From an uncultured Lactobacillus sp. (GTDB lineage Bacteria; Bacillota; Bacilli; Lactobacillales; Lactobacillaceae): DNA of 33,579 nucleotides. The position numbers were made by a program, and so were the translations under genes. Each line of letters begins with the position of its first letter. The stretch's first letter is position 1. Of the stretch, positions 17,840-27,318 are shown in pieces. The notes beneath the pieces were generated by a model that saw only the letters and a program-made list of their open reading frames with translations, was not told where the DNA came from and ran no database searches. The stretch is from the NCBI GenBank assembly GCA_947641735.1, contig CANRQR010000015.1, positions 1 to 33,579 of the forward strand. The letters run 5' to 3'.

Positions 17840-17865
17840 AAAAAAGACCGGCTTTTACGCCGGCC
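17840..17865 (-). terminator. Terminator between mreB and mreC
   Basis: Minus-strand hairpin GGCCGGC (17859-17865) with GCCGGTC (17846-17852), a 6-base loop and a T run (17840-17845), 7 bases after the mreB stop. It lies in front of mreC, which shows no obvious promoter of its own, so it probably lets part of the transcription through and sets a high MreB to MreC/MreD ratio. Confidence 0.85.
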
Positions 17866-17871
17866 TCTAAA

Positions 17872-18873
17872 TTAACGTCTCTTACGCATAACTTCAATAT
17901 TTTTGAGAGATTCACCGGTACCAATTGCAACACAATCAAGTGGATCTTGAGCAATAAAGACTGGAACTTTAGTAGCGTCTGAAATAACTTCTGGTAAGTT
18001 CTTTAAAAGAGCCCCACCACCAGTTAACACAATACCATGATCGATAACATCAGCAGCAATTTCTGGAGATGTTTCTTCTAAAGTCTCTTTAATAGCTACA
18101 ATAATATTTTGTACTACTTCTTGAATAGCTTTTGCAACATCTTCCGCATTAATATCAATTGATTTTGGCAATCCTGTTACTAGGTCACGACCACGAATAT
18201 TCATAGATTCAATTTCTTTTGCCTTTTCTACTGAAGCAGAAGCAATTTGAATCTTAATAGTTTCAGCAGTTCTTTCACCAATTAACAAGTTGTAATTTTG
18301 GTGAATGTAAGTTGCAATTGCACTATTGAACTTATCGCCAGCCATTCTAGTAGAACGAGAAGAAACAATACCACCTAATGAAATAGTTGCTACATCAGTA
18401 GTTCCCCCACCAATATCAACAACCATAGATCCTGTTGGATCCATAACAGGAAGACCAGCACCAATTGCAGCTGCAAATGGTTCTTCAATTACATATGCTT
18501 CACGTGCGCCTGCAACTCTAGCAGCATCAATTACGGCTCTCTTTTCAACTTCTGTTACTCCAGAAGGCACACAAATCATAGCTACTGGCTTTGAATTACC
18601 AACTGTTTTTTCCATAAAGTATTTAAGCATCACAGCAGTTGTATCATAATCCGCAATAACTCCATCCTTCATTGGACGAATAGCAACAATTGATCCAGGA
18701 GTTCTACCAATCATTTCCTTGGCTTCTGAACCAACAGCAATAACTTCACCCGTTTGAGTGTTTTTAGCAACAACAGAAGGTTCGCGTAAAACAATACCCT
18801 TACCTTCAATATAAACGAGTGTGTTGGCAGTTCCCAAATCAATCCCAATATTTTTAGATCCTAATCCAAACAC
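17872..18873 (-). CDS. mreB: Rod shape-determining protein MreB
   Basis: Actin-like ATPase that organises lateral wall synthesis. 333 residues, the usual length. Phosphate-1 motif [12 protein letters not shown] (10-21), phosphate-2 [12 protein letters not shown] (about 157-168) and the adenosine motif [15 protein letters not shown] in the C-terminal third. An N-terminal MFGLGSKN precedes the actin core. It starts with GTG at 18873, with AAGGAGAG 7 bases upstream. An own promoter is seen about 75 bases ahead, and a strong terminator follows. It is the first gene of mreB-mreC-mreD. Confidence 0.98.
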   Translation of the reverse strand: MFGLGSKNIGIDLGTANTLVYIEGKGIVLREPSVVAKNTQTGEVIAVGSEAKEMIGRTPGSIVAIRPMKDGVIADYDTTAVMLKYFMEKTVGNSKPVAMICVPSGVTEVEKRAVIDAARVAGAREAYVIEEPFAAAIGAGLPVMDPTGSMVVDIGGGTTDVATISLGGIVSSRSTRMAGDKFNSAIATYIHQNYNLLIGERTAETIKIQIASASVEKAKEIESMNIRGRDLVTGLPKSIDINAEDVAKAIQEVVQNIIVAIKETLEETSPEIAADVIDHGIVLTGGGALLKNLPEVISDATKVPVFIAQDPLDCVAIGTGESLKNIEVMRKRR

Positions 18874-18943
18874 GCAAAATCTCTCCTTAAATTTATCTCT
18901 TTAATTATTTTAGCCTAAATCGTATCTTTATTTAGTCTTAGAT

Positions 18944-18952
18944 ATTATAGCA
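18944..18952 (-). promoter_or_regulatory. Extended -10 promoter of mreB
   Basis: TGC-TATAAT on the minus strand (TATAAT at 18944-18949), giving a leader of about 65 bases. No good -35 at 17 bases (TTTACA is 15 bases away), as expected for an extended -10 promoter. Confidence 0.7.
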
Positions 18953-19009
18953 TAGAAACTCTAATGTAAAAATTTGCTTTAAGGAAATTTGCCCATACTT
19001 AAAGAAGAC

Positions 19010-19621
19010 TTAAAGAAGTTCCATTTCCCGAAAACTTAAGTAAGTATTATCAGTCACAATAAAGTGATCTAGAAAGTCTATTCCCATACATTTACTTGCT
19101 TCTACCAATTTTTTAGTAAAACGCAGATCATGTTGAGACGGCTGCTCATCTCCACTTGGATGATTGTGTGCCACAAAAAATGCAGTACTATTATAAATTA
19201 CCGCCCAGCGAAAGATGTCTCTAGGGTGCGCTACTGCTCGGTTCACAGTTCCTTGAAAAATTAATTTCTCAGCAATAATTTTATTCTTAGAGTCTAGATA
19301 AATACCATATAACTCTTCTTGTTGCCTACCGCATAATTTATCTGCTATATAGCAACCAACCTGAGAACTAGAATAGAAACTTTCGATCTTTTTATTATTT
19401 ACGCTCTTAACACGTTCCAAAATTAGTTGAAGCAAAACGGCTATTTCATTATTACACTTAGGGCTAGCTGCAAATTGCCATAAATCCTTAAAACTATTTA
19501 TTTCTATTTCATTTAACTTTTCAAATAATCCGTCAAATGTAATAATATCTTTTTTCTCTAGTGATCTGGCTAATTTCTTCACTAAATCAATATCTGTTTG
19601 CAATAATTCTTCTTTTTTCAT
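19010..19621 (-). CDS. radC: RadC-family JAB/MPN-domain protein
   Basis: Contains the JAMM metalloprotease-like signature HNHPSGDEQPSQHD (H152, H154, D165) with a conserved upstream Glu (about 103-104), as in RadC. Once called a DNA repair protein; the true role of RadC is uncertain. In streptococci it belongs to the competence regulon. The helix-hairpin-helix segment usual near residues 55-75 is not recognisable here. Start: the ATG at 19621 is used; a TTG at 19630 is only three bases from the ribosome site. The GGAG for the ATG lies 12 bases away, in the loop of a perfect hairpin. Last gene of the valS-folC-HAD-radC unit. Confidence 0.9.
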   Translation of the reverse strand: MKKEELLQTDIDLVKKLARSLEKKDIITFDGLFEKLNEIEINSFKDLWQFAASPKCNNEIAVLLQLILERVKSVNNKKIESFYSSSQVGCYIADKLCGRQQEELYGIYLDSKNKIIAEKLIFQGTVNRAVAHPRDIFRWAVIYNSTAFFVAHNHPSGDEQPSQHDLRFTKKLVEASKCMGIDFLDHFIVTDNTYLSFREMELL

Positions 19622-19647
19622 AAATATCAAATACTCCTTTGATATTT
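19622..19647 (-). repeat. Perfect 10-bp inverted repeat with the radC ribosome site in its loop
   Basis: AAATATCAAA and TTTGATATTT (19622-19631 and 19638-19647) are perfect complements around a 6-base loop that reads GGAGTA on the minus strand. The 3' arm in the transcript ends immediately before the radC ATG. Folding in RNA would display the Shine-Dalgarno bases in the loop and bring them nearer the start codon. As DNA it could also be a palindromic operator. There is no T run, so it is not a terminator. Confidence 0.8.
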
Positions 19648-19659
19648 ATTACGAAAAAA

Positions 19660-20340
19660 CTACTCAATTTTTTCAATAAAAGTATAAAAATCTTTGCAAA
19701 TGAATGTAGCATTTTTTCTATCAATATTAGTTGGTTCTTTCAAATCTGGAACCATTATGCATTTTAGACCCGTAGCACTTGCTGATGCAACTCCTGTACT
19801 TGAGTCTTCAAACACTAATAAATTATTTTTTGAAAGCTTCATTTTTTCTGCAGCTAATAAATATATGTCTGGCGCAGGTTTCGCCTTTATCTTTCCCGCC
19901 TCTACATCCTTATAACTTAAATAAAAATCAAAGTAATCTCTTATTTTTAAAACATCTAAGTTATGAGTTACTACTTCATCATAATTACTAGAGGCAATGG
20001 CAAGCTTTACATTTCTTTCTTTAAACAAAGTCAAGGCCTCTTTTACTCCTGGTTGCAGTTTAAGCTTACCTTCATCAGTCCATTGCCATACCAGTTCATC
20101 AGTTCTTTTAATAAACTTATCTCGATCCGCGTCGGTTTTAAAATGTTTATGATAGAAATCTTCCATTTCTTTAACTGAAGAGCCAACCAATTTCAAATAA
20201 CTATCATCTGGAATGTCTAAATTAGCTTCTTTTGCAGCGACAATATTTGCATCCCAGTATAACTTCTCAGAATTAACTAGCAGACCATCCATATCAAAAA
20301 TTACACCTTTGATAGGCTCAGATATATTTTCAACCTTCAT
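19660..20340 (-). CDS. HAD-superfamily phosphatase (beta-phosphoglucomutase-like)
   Basis: A 226-residue HAD hydrolase of subfamily IA. Motif I FDMDGLLVNSE with nucleophile D16 and D18, motif II IASSN, motif III Lys in AKPAPDIY and motif IV VFEDSSTGVASA. The cap lies between motifs I and II (about residues 24-100), alpha-helical as in beta-phosphoglucomutase and many sugar phosphatases. The substrate cannot be told from sequence. Its ATG overlaps the folC stop by one base, so it is translationally coupled to folC; a role in folate or nucleotide dephosphorylation is possible but not shown. radC follows after 38 bases. Confidence 0.9.
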   Translation of the reverse strand: MKVENISEPIKGVIFDMDGLLVNSEKLYWDANIVAAKEANLDIPDDSYLKLVGSSVKEMEDFYHKHFKTDADRDKFIKRTDELVWQWTDEGKLKLQPGVKEALTLFKERNVKLAIASSNYDEVVTHNLDVLKIRDYFDFYLSYKDVEAGKIKAKPAPDIYLLAAEKMKLSKNNLLVFEDSSTGVASASATGLKCIMVPDLKEPTNIDRKNATFICKDFYTFIEKIE

Positions 20341-21596
20341 TATTTATCCCTTCTGCAATAATTTAGAATTGCACCTACTAAGTAAAAAGATCCCGTCACT
20401 AATAGCATATCATTTGAATTCAATTTATTCTTTAAATTAGTAAACGCCTTTTTAAAATTATCTTCATAGTCATATTTTTCTTGAGCTTCTTTTGGAAAAT
20501 CTTCTAACCTAGCAGCTCTTGGATAATCAATTCTAGTCAATGTAACTTTTTCATCTTCAAATAGGTCAATAACTGGGCCTAAATCTTTATCTTTCATCAT
20601 TCCCAGTAGCACATAAACTTTTTCTTTCTTCTTTTGTCTTACCAAATTTAGCAAATTAGACATCGCTTGTAAATTATGTGCACCATCAACAATGATCTCT
20701 GGCTTATTTTGAACTACTTCATATCTCCCAGGAATCCTAGTTTCATTAATAGCATTCTCAACTGTCTTTTTATTTAACCTAATATTCAACAATTGCACGG
20801 CTTTAACTGCAATTCCAATATCATAAGCTTCAACTAGTGGACGGGATAAAAAAGTATATTCTTGCTGTGAATCATTATATTTTATCGCCTTTCCAGTCAA
20901 TTTCACCTGAAAATCTCGTCCTAATAAAAATGATTCTGCTGTTTCTTGTTTTGCTTTATTGAGCAATATTCCTAAAACATCTTTAGGTATATTTCCTAAT
21001 ACAACCGGTCTTTTTTCTTTAATTATTCCACTTTTTTCTTGAGCAATATCAGTTAAAGTAGGACCAATGATTTTTTCATGATCTAAACCAATAGTCGTAA
21101 TCACACTTACTTCGGGAGTAATCACATTAGTTTTATCATGCTTTCCACCAATTCCTACTTCAATTACGGCATAATCACATTTCTCTTGAGCAAAGAATTG
21201 AAAAGCCAAAGCTACTTCATATTCAAACGTTACTAAAGAAAAATTGGGATCAACTTTTTTCAGAGCATCTATTGCTACTTCTATTTCATTAGCAACTTTA
21301 ATTAACTTGTCATTACTAATATTTCTCCCATTTAGCTGAATTCTTTCGTTAAATTCATATATATAAGGAGACACAAAAAGGCCAGTCTTTTGATCGGCCT
21401 TTTGCAATAAATTACTCAAATAATAGGATGTTGACCCTTTACCATTAGTCCCGGTAACATGAATTGTCTTAACACTATCTTGAGGATTATCTAACTGTTT
21501 TAAAACCCTTTTGATATAGCTTAGATCATTTTTAGGATGAAGTTTAGGTAAAGAATATATTCTTTTAATTACTTGGTCAACATTAGTAAATTTCAA
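20340..21596 (-). CDS. folC: Folylpolyglutamate synthase / dihydrofolate synthase
   Basis: Mur-ligase-like ATP-dependent enzyme that adds glutamate to folates (and, in many bacteria, to dihydropteroate). 418 residues. P-loop VTGTNGKGSTSYYLS (47-61), the omega-loop region FVSPYIYEFNERIQLNGRNI, EVGIGGKHDKTN, and the C-terminal domain with DGAHNLQAM. It begins one base after the valS stop, a common pairing in Firmicutes, and should be under the valine T-box. Whether it is also a dihydrofolate synthase here cannot be told. Confidence 0.95.
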   Translation of the reverse strand: MKFTNVDQVIKRIYSLPKLHPKNDLSYIKRVLKQLDNPQDSVKTIHVTGTNGKGSTSYYLSNLLQKADQKTGLFVSPYIYEFNERIQLNGRNISNDKLIKVANEIEVAIDALKKVDPNFSLVTFEYEVALAFQFFAQEKCDYAVIEVGIGGKHDKTNVITPEVSVITTIGLDHEKIIGPTLTDIAQEKSGIIKEKRPVVLGNIPKDVLGILLNKAKQETAESFLLGRDFQVKLTGKAIKYNDSQQEYTFLSRPLVEAYDIGIAVKAVQLLNIRLNKKTVENAINETRIPGRYEVVQNKPEIIVDGAHNLQAMSNLLNLVRQKKKEKVYVLLGMMKDKDLGPVIDLFEDEKVTLTRIDYPRAARLEDFPKEAQEKYDYEDNFKKAFTNLKNKLNSNDMLLVTGSFYLVGAILNYCRRDK

Positions 21597-21597
21597 T

Positions 21598-24237
21598 CTA
21601 TTTACTTTCCTTCAATTCTTTCATACGTTCACGAACACCAGCAAGTTGACTTTCGTAGTCAGCCTTCTTTTCTTTTTCTTTATTTACAACTGCTTCTGGA
21701 GCATGAGCAACAAATCCTTGATTTGAAAGCTTCTTTTCAGCTCTTATAACTTCTTCTTCAAGACGTTTTTCTTCTTTTTCCATCTTCTTAATTTCATCGT
21801 CTACATTGACTAATTCAGTTAATGGAACAAAAATTTGAGCTCCTGGAATTACAGCTGTCTTAGCAAGTTTTGGTGCCTCAATATCTGCTGCAACTTGCAA
21901 ATCTTTAGGATGTAAAAAGTTTTCTACGTAATCTACATTTTCATCTAAGATATGCTTGTTTGCTTCATCATCTAATTGAATCATGATATCAATTTGGGAA
22001 GACATTGGTGCGTTAACTTCCATGCGGATATTACGTACAGCTTTAATAACTTCAATTAAGAATGCCATATCATTATCTGCTTGTTTATTTTCAAATTCTA
22101 CATGAGTTTCTGGATATTCTGCAGTCATAATCGACTTACCTTCATGTGGCATTGAAAGCCATAATTTTTCAGTAACAAATGGCATAATTGGGTGCATTAA
22201 ACGTAAGATTTGATCAAGAATCCAAATTAAGTTTTCTTGTTTTCTAGTCTTTAATTCTTCATCATCACCATTTAAGGCAACCTTAGAAATTTCGATGTAC
22301 CAGTCACAGAAGTCATTCCAAATAAAGTTATAAAGTTCACGACCAGCTTCACCAAACTTATACTCATCAAATAAACGAGTAACTTCAGCAACAGTATGGT
22401 TTAATCTATCAAAAATCCAACTATCCGCCAAGTCAAACTTAGTAGTATCTGGCATATGAGCAGGTTTTGCATCTTCTGGCAAGTTCATAATTACAAAACG
22501 GCTTGCATTCCAGATCTTGTTGATGAAGTTCCATGCAGCAGCCAATTTCTTTGGATCATAACGAGTGTCTTGACCAGGAGCAGTCCCATTTAACAAGAAC
22601 CAACGTAAAGCATCAGCACCATACTTATCAACAACATCCATCGGATCAACACCATTACCAAGTGACTTGCTCATCTTACGTCCCTGTTCGTCACGCATCA
22701 AACCATGTAAAACAACATCTTTAAATGGACGCTTCTTAGTAAAGTGAAGACCTTGGAAGATCATTCTTGATACCCAGAAGAAAATAATGTCATAGCCGGT
22801 AACTAAAGTATTAGTTGGGAAGTAGCGCTTAAAGTCTGGATTGTCAGTATCTGGCCAACCTAAAGTTGAAAATGGCCATAAAGCACTTGAGAACCAAGTA
22901 TCAAGTACATCTGGATCTTGTTCCCAGTTTTCAATATCCTTAGGTGCTTCTTCACCAACGTAAGTTTCACCAGTCTTCTTGTTGTACCAAGCAGGAATAC
23001 GGTGACCCCACCATAATTGACGAGAAATTACCCAATCATGAACATCTTCCATCCAGTGATTTAAAGTTCCTTCAAATCTTTCAGGAACAAAGTTAACCTT
23101 ACCGTCTGTCTTTTGATTCTTAAGTACTTCTTCAGCAAGAGGCTTCATCTTAACAAACCATTGTTTAGAAAGTCTTGGCTCAACCTGTACACCAGAGCGT
23201 TCAGAGTGACCAACAGAGTGGACAATTGGTTCTACTTTAATTAGATAGCCTTCTTCTTTAAGATCCTTAACTAAAGCTTCACGAGCTTCAAAACGATCCA
23301 TACCAGCATATTTGCCAGCTTCTTCGTTCATTGTTCCATCATCGTTCATTACGTTGATTCTTTCAAGATTATGACGATTACCTACTTGGAAGTCATTAGG
23401 ATCATGTGCTGGAGTGATCTTAACTAAACCAGTACCAAATTCTGGATCCACGTGTTGATCTTCAATAATTGGAATATGGCGACCAACAAGTGGAAGAATT
23501 AATTCTTTACCAACAATATTCTTGTAGCGTTCATCTCCTGGTGCAACCGCTACTGCAGTATCACCAAACATAGTTTCAGGACGAGTAGTTGCAATTTCTA
23601 CAAAACCTGAGCCGTCTGCAAATGGGTACTTAATATGGTAGAAAGCACCCTTGTCATCTTTGTGAATAACTTCAATATCACTAAGAGCAGTTTGCAATTC
23701 TGGATCCCAGTTAATAATGTATTCACCGCGGTAAATTAAGCCTTCATTGTATAGTTGAACAAATACTTTTTTAACTGCTTTAGAAAGTCCTTTGTCTAAA
23801 GTGAATCTTTCTCTTGAATAATCAAGTGAAAGTCCCATTTTAGCCCATTGGCCTTTGATAATATTTGCGTATTCGTCTTTCCAGTCCCAAACTTGCTTAA
23901 CAAAAGCTTCACGTCCCATTTGGTGGCGATCTTTGCCTTGTTTACGAAGCTTAGCTTCAACTTTGGCCTGAGTTGCAATACCTGCATGATCCATTCCTGG
24001 AAGATAAAGAGTATCATAACCTTGCATACGCTTAAAACGAATAAGTGTATCTTGAATTGCTGTATCCCACGCATGACCCAAGTGAAGTTTACCAGTTACA
24101 TTTGGTGGTGGAATAACAATTGAATAAGGATGTGCCTTTTTATCACCAGATGGCTTAAATAAGTCTTCATCAAGCCACTCTTGATATCTTCCCTTTTCAA
24201 CTTCATTTGGATTATATTTAGGTGCTAAATCTGTCAT
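21598..24237 (-). CDS. valS: Valyl-tRNA synthetase
   Basis: Class I synthetase charging tRNA-Val, 879 residues, full length. HIGH motif HLGH (52-55, after PPPNVTGK), KMSKS (521-525), and the CP1 editing domain between about 190 and 330 ([30 protein letters not shown]). The anticodon-binding domain follows, and a C-terminal coiled-coil arm covers about the last 65 residues ([19 protein letters not shown]). GGAGG lies 7 bases before the ATG. It is led by a valine T-box and followed at one base by folC. Confidence 0.98.
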   Translation of the reverse strand: MTDLAPKYNPNEVEKGRYQEWLDEDLFKPSGDKKAHPYSIVIPPPNVTGKLHLGHAWDTAIQDTLIRFKRMQGYDTLYLPGMDHAGIATQAKVEAKLRKQGKDRHQMGREAFVKQVWDWKDEYANIIKGQWAKMGLSLDYSRERFTLDKGLSKAVKKVFVQLYNEGLIYRGEYIINWDPELQTALSDIEVIHKDDKGAFYHIKYPFADGSGFVEIATTRPETMFGDTAVAVAPGDERYKNIVGKELILPLVGRHIPIIEDQHVDPEFGTGLVKITPAHDPNDFQVGNRHNLERINVMNDDGTMNEEAGKYAGMDRFEAREALVKDLKEEGYLIKVEPIVHSVGHSERSGVQVEPRLSKQWFVKMKPLAEEVLKNQKTDGKVNFVPERFEGTLNHWMEDVHDWVISRQLWWGHRIPAWYNKKTGETYVGEEAPKDIENWEQDPDVLDTWFSSALWPFSTLGWPDTDNPDFKRYFPTNTLVTGYDIIFFWVSRMIFQGLHFTKKRPFKDVVLHGLMRDEQGRKMSKSLGNGVDPMDVVDKYGADALRWFLLNGTAPGQDTRYDPKKLAAAWNFINKIWNASRFVIMNLPEDAKPAHMPDTTKFDLADSWIFDRLNHTVAEVTRLFDEYKFGEAGRELYNFIWNDFCDWYIEISKVALNGDDEELKTRKQENLIWILDQILRLMHPIMPFVTEKLWLSMPHEGKSIMTAEYPETHVEFENKQADNDMAFLIEVIKAVRNIRMEVNAPMSSQIDIMIQLDDEANKHILDENVDYVENFLHPKDLQVAADIEAPKLAKTAVIPGAQIFVPLTELVNVDDEIKKMEKEEKRLEEEVIRAEKKLSNQGFVAHAPEAVVNKEKEKKADYESQLAGVRERMKELKESK

Positions 24238-24252
24238 TAAAATTCCTCCAAT

Positions 24253-24482
24253 AAAAAAGTCCTAGACAATAATTGTCTAGGACGAAATTTTCCGCGGTAC
24301 CACCTACGATTAGATATACAAATATATCTCTCTTATAAGCGGTAACGGTGCTGAAGTATCCGGATTAACCTACTAAAGTTCAATTAATCAGCCAATCAAG
24401 CTACTAGTAAATTTCTTTAAGTCTCTCAGCATAATGACTTTTCTCTGTAGTACGAAAATTACTCCTCTTGATTCTTGCTTTG
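24253..24482 (-). promoter_or_regulatory. T-box riboswitch (valine) of valS-folC-HAD-radC
   Basis: The minus strand has the T-box core AGGTGGTACCGCGG (24292-24305). A very stable terminator follows, built on GTCCTAGACAAT and ATTGTCTAGGAC (24259-24283), with a T run at 24253-24258. The Stem I base is AATCAAG (24467-24473) with CTTGATT (24394-24400), and a GTA triplet (24402-24404) beside it is the probable valine specifier. With low charged tRNA-Val the antiterminator should form and the four genes be read. Family known; specifier choice inferred. Confidence 0.95.
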
Positions 24483-24488
24483 TTTATG

Positions 24489-24497
24489 ATTATAGCA
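24489..24497 (-). promoter_or_regulatory. Extended -10 promoter of the valS T-box leader
   Basis: TGC-TATAAT on the minus strand (TATAAT 24489-24494), just upstream of the Stem I start. The -35 region is weak. It lies in the 43-base gap after the P-type ATPase gene, which has no own hairpin terminator there. Confidence 0.7.
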
Positions 24498-24525
24498 TGA
24501 AAGAAAACAAGATAAAAGGTGAGAA

Positions 24526-27153
24526 TTAACCTCTGTTTTCTCTAATTACTTTTACAACTTGAATTAAAATAGTTGGAATAATTGCTAAAACCACAATCAA
24601 CCAAACTTCTTGTGCGCTTAATGGTTGAACTGCAAATAGGCTGTGAAGTGCTGGTACAAATAGAATCAAAGCTAAAAGTATAGTACCTAAAGCAAAAGCA
24701 GCTAAACTATACCAGTTATTTTTAAATCCAATTTTAAAAATGCTATGTTGTGAACGGCAGTTAAAACCGTGAAGCAGACGTGCAAATGTTAAAGTTGAAA
24801 AGGCCATAGTACATGCAATTGCAGGACTATCTTTCAAACCAATTAAGAAGGCTGCAATGACACTCAATGAAATTAAGAAGCCTTGCGTACTGATTTGAGT
24901 AACAAACGGTTTATCTAACAGATTAGCCTTTGGATCGCGTGGTTTACGCTTTAAAATATCAGGGTTTCCTGGCTCCATTCCGATTGCTAAAGCTGGAAGA
25001 GAGTCAGTCACTAAGTTAATGAATAAAAGTTGTACTGCAACAAATGGTACTGGCAATCCAGCAATTGAAGCAAATAAAACAGTAATAATTGCCGATAAGT
25101 TACCGGATAGTAAGTAACCAATCGCATTTTTGATATTTTCATAAACTGTTCTACCATTTGCTACAGCCTTAATGATTGTCGCAAAGTTATCATCAGTCAA
25201 AATCATACTTGCTGCGTCTTTTGATACTTCTGTACCTGTGATACCCATTGCCACACCAACGTCAGCCTTTTTAAGAGCGGGAGCGTCGTTCACACCATCT
25301 CCAGTCATTGATACAATATGGTCTTTTCTTTGCCATGCGTTAACAATTCTAATTTTATTTTCTGGAGAAACACGAGCATAAACTGCAACTTTTTCAATTT
25401 CTTGGTCTAGTTCTTCATCACTTAAAGCATCTAACTCCAAACCAGTTAAAGCAATATCTCCGTCGTTAAAAATGCCAATCTTCTTAGCAATAGCTACAGC
25501 AGTTACCTTATGATCCCCAGTGATCATTACTGTTCTAATTCCTGCTTCTTTAGCACGAGCAACGGCTGCTACACTTTCTTCTCTAGGCGGATCCATTTCA
25601 GAGACTAAACCAATAAAAGTTAAATCTTTTTCAGTATCAGCGGAGAGTTCTTCATCACTTTCTTTATAAGCAAAAGCAAGTACTCTTAAACCATTTTCTG
25701 AAAAATGATTATTTTGAGCCAAAATATCTTTTCTATCTTGCTCAGTAATTGGACGTACTTCATCCCCAAAACGAATATTTACACAGCGCTTAAGTAAAAC
25801 ATCAATTGCACCTTTAACAAAAATTGTTGGAATAGTATGAATTAGATGCTTAGTACTCATTAACTTACGGTCAGAGTCAAATGGTACTTCTTCTAAACGT
25901 TCCAAATGATTTCTTAATTCACTTTCCGATAAGCCTAACTTTCCATCTCCAAGATTAATGCCTGGAACTTTGCGATACATTTCAAGCAAAGCTGATTCTG
26001 TTGGATCTCCAATTTTCTTGCCATCAGATAAACTAGCATCATTATTTAAAACTACGTCATATAGTAAATAACGATGTAACTGATTACTCAAATTAAGCTC
26101 TTCAGGCTTAAGAACTTTACCGCCGATGTAAATATCTTCAACAGTCATCTTATTTTGAGTTAAAGTTCCAGTTTTATCAGAACATATTACAGAAACCGAA
26201 CCCAAAGATTCAACAGCTGCTAAGTTTTTGATAATAGCATGTTCTTTAGCCATTTTTTGTGTACCCATTGCTTGTACAATTGTTACAATCGAACTCAAAG
26301 CTTCAGGAATAGCTGCTACGGCTAATGCTACTGCAAATAGTAATGCATCTAGCAACGGCTGACCACGCCACATTTGAAGACCTAAGATCAAAGCACAGAA
26401 AATAAGAATTGCGGTTGCTAAACGAGATGAAAATTGATCAAGTGAAACTTGTAGTGGCGTTCTACGCTCTTTAGTTTCATTCATCAAAGTCGCAATCTTA
26501 CCAATCTCAGTATCCATACCAGTTGCTGTAACTAAGACATTTGCCCGTCCATACGTTACAAGCGAACTAGAATAAACCATGTTTACTCGATCACCCAAAG
26601 GAACTTCTTTATCAAATGTTGTATCTAACTTATCAATATTAGTTGACTCTCCAGTTAGAGAACTTTCATTAACTTGCAATGAAAAATTATCTAAAATTCT
26701 ACCATCAGCAGTCACTAAATCTCCTGCCTCAAGTAAAAGGATATCCCCAGGAACTACGTCTTTTGCAGCAATTTCTTGTTTCTTGCCATCTCGTAAAACC
26801 TTAGCTGCAGGAGCAGATAAAGATTTTAAAGCCTCTAGCGACTTTTCAGCTTTAACATGTTGTACTGTTCCTAAAATAGCATTTAAGATTAACACAACAA
26901 TAATAACTGCAGTACTTTCCAAGTTACCAGTAAATGCGGAGATAATAGCTGCAACAATTAGAATAATGACCATCAAGTCCTTAAATTGTTCTAAAAAGAC
27001 CTCTAAAATGCTCTTTTTCTTACCTTCTACTAAGGCATTTGGCCCTACTTGAGCTAATTTTTCTTGAGCCGCTTTATTGGTCAAGCCATGTTGTTCATTA
27101 GCTCCCAGTTCTTTCAAAACCTCTTCTTTACTTTCACGATAGTATGCTTTCAC
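24526..27153 (-). CDS. P2-type cation-transporting ATPase, probable Mn2+ (or Ca2+) exporter
   Basis: An 875-residue P-type ATPase of the Ca2+/Mn2+ group. Actuator TGES (167-170), phosphorylation site DKTGT (D326), MTGDGVNDAP hinge motif and about ten membrane helices. M4 reads IPEAL (282-286) instead of the IPEGL of classical Ca2+ pumps. M6 has NLVTD, the usual ion-binding Asn and Asp. The leader is a yybP-ykoY riboswitch, which senses Mn2+, so export of excess Mn2+ is the best guess; Lactococcus YoaB is the parallel. Start: the GTG at 27153 has GGAGG five bases ahead. The ATG at 27165 overlaps that site and is rejected. Confidence 0.92.
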   Translation of the reverse strand: MKAYYRESKEEVLKELGANEQHGLTNKAAQEKLAQVGPNALVEGKKKSILEVFLEQFKDLMVIILIVAAIISAFTGNLESTAVIIVVLILNAILGTVQHVKAEKSLEALKSLSAPAAKVLRDGKKQEIAAKDVVPGDILLLEAGDLVTADGRILDNFSLQVNESSLTGESTNIDKLDTTFDKEVPLGDRVNMVYSSSLVTYGRANVLVTATGMDTEIGKIATLMNETKERRTPLQVSLDQFSSRLATAILIFCALILGLQMWRGQPLLDALLFAVALAVAAIPEALSSIVTIVQAMGTQKMAKEHAIIKNLAAVESLGSVSVICSDKTGTLTQNKMTVEDIYIGGKVLKPEELNLSNQLHRYLLYDVVLNNDASLSDGKKIGDPTESALLEMYRKVPGINLGDGKLGLSESELRNHLERLEEVPFDSDRKLMSTKHLIHTIPTIFVKGAIDVLLKRCVNIRFGDEVRPITEQDRKDILAQNNHFSENGLRVLAFAYKESDEELSADTEKDLTFIGLVSEMDPPREESVAAVARAKEAGIRTVMITGDHKVTAVAIAKKIGIFNDGDIALTGLELDALSDEELDQEIEKVAVYARVSPENKIRIVNAWQRKDHIVSMTGDGVNDAPALKKADVGVAMGITGTEVSKDAASMILTDDNFATIIKAVANGRTVYENIKNAIGYLLSGNLSAIITVLFASIAGLPVPFVAVQLLFINLVTDSLPALAIGMEPGNPDILKRKPRDPKANLLDKPFVTQISTQGFLISLSVIAAFLIGLKDSPAIACTMAFSTLTFARLLHGFNCRSQHSIFKIGFKNNWYSLAAFALGTILLALILFVPALHSLFAVQPLSAQEVWLIVVLAIIPTILIQVVKVIRENRG

Positions 27154-27191
27154 AAGAACCTCCATCTAATAGGAAAACCAGACTCTGGCAT

Positions 27192-27312
27192 AAAAAAAGA
27201 GACCATTGTCTGAACAAAAACGTTTAGCCAATAGTCTCACCATTTAAACTTACAGCGGAAAATTAATTTCGTTCTGACGCCATAAGTACATTCTCTGCCG
27301 GTTACTCCCTAT
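27192..27312 (-). promoter_or_regulatory. yybP-ykoY (manganese) riboswitch with terminator
   Basis: Minus-strand leader of the ATPase gene. Near the 5' end it has GGGAGTAACCGGCA (GGGAGTAAC at 27302-27310), then GGCGTCAGAACGAAA and CCGCTGTAAG, and near the 3' end ATGGTGAGAC, in the order and spacing of the yybP-ykoY class. The GAGAC closing arm continues into GAGACTATTG (27229-27238), which pairs with CAATGGTCTC (27199-27208) to form a terminator ending in seven Ts (27192-27198). Ligand binding should free the gene from termination. Recognised by eye, not by covariance search. Confidence 0.82.
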
Positions 27313-27318
27313 ATGTTG

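Noticed and set aside
18976..19007. Possible radC terminator (CTTTAAG with CTTAAAG, then a T-rich stretch)
   Set aside because: AT-only 7-bp stem with a loop of about 14 bases; too weak to call.
24238..24525. Search for a hidden gene in the largest gap
   Set aside because: The gap is filled by the valS T-box leader and its promoter; no open frame with a ribosome site.
26579..27052. Plus-strand open frame of 157 codons opposite the P-type ATPase
   Set aside because: Long only because the sense strand has few antisense stops; composition is that of a shadow frame and there is no ribosome site.
27178..27188. Small palindrome CCAGACTCTGG between the riboswitch and the ATPase start
   Set aside because: Five-base arms with a one-base loop cannot form a useful hairpin; too short to call an operator.
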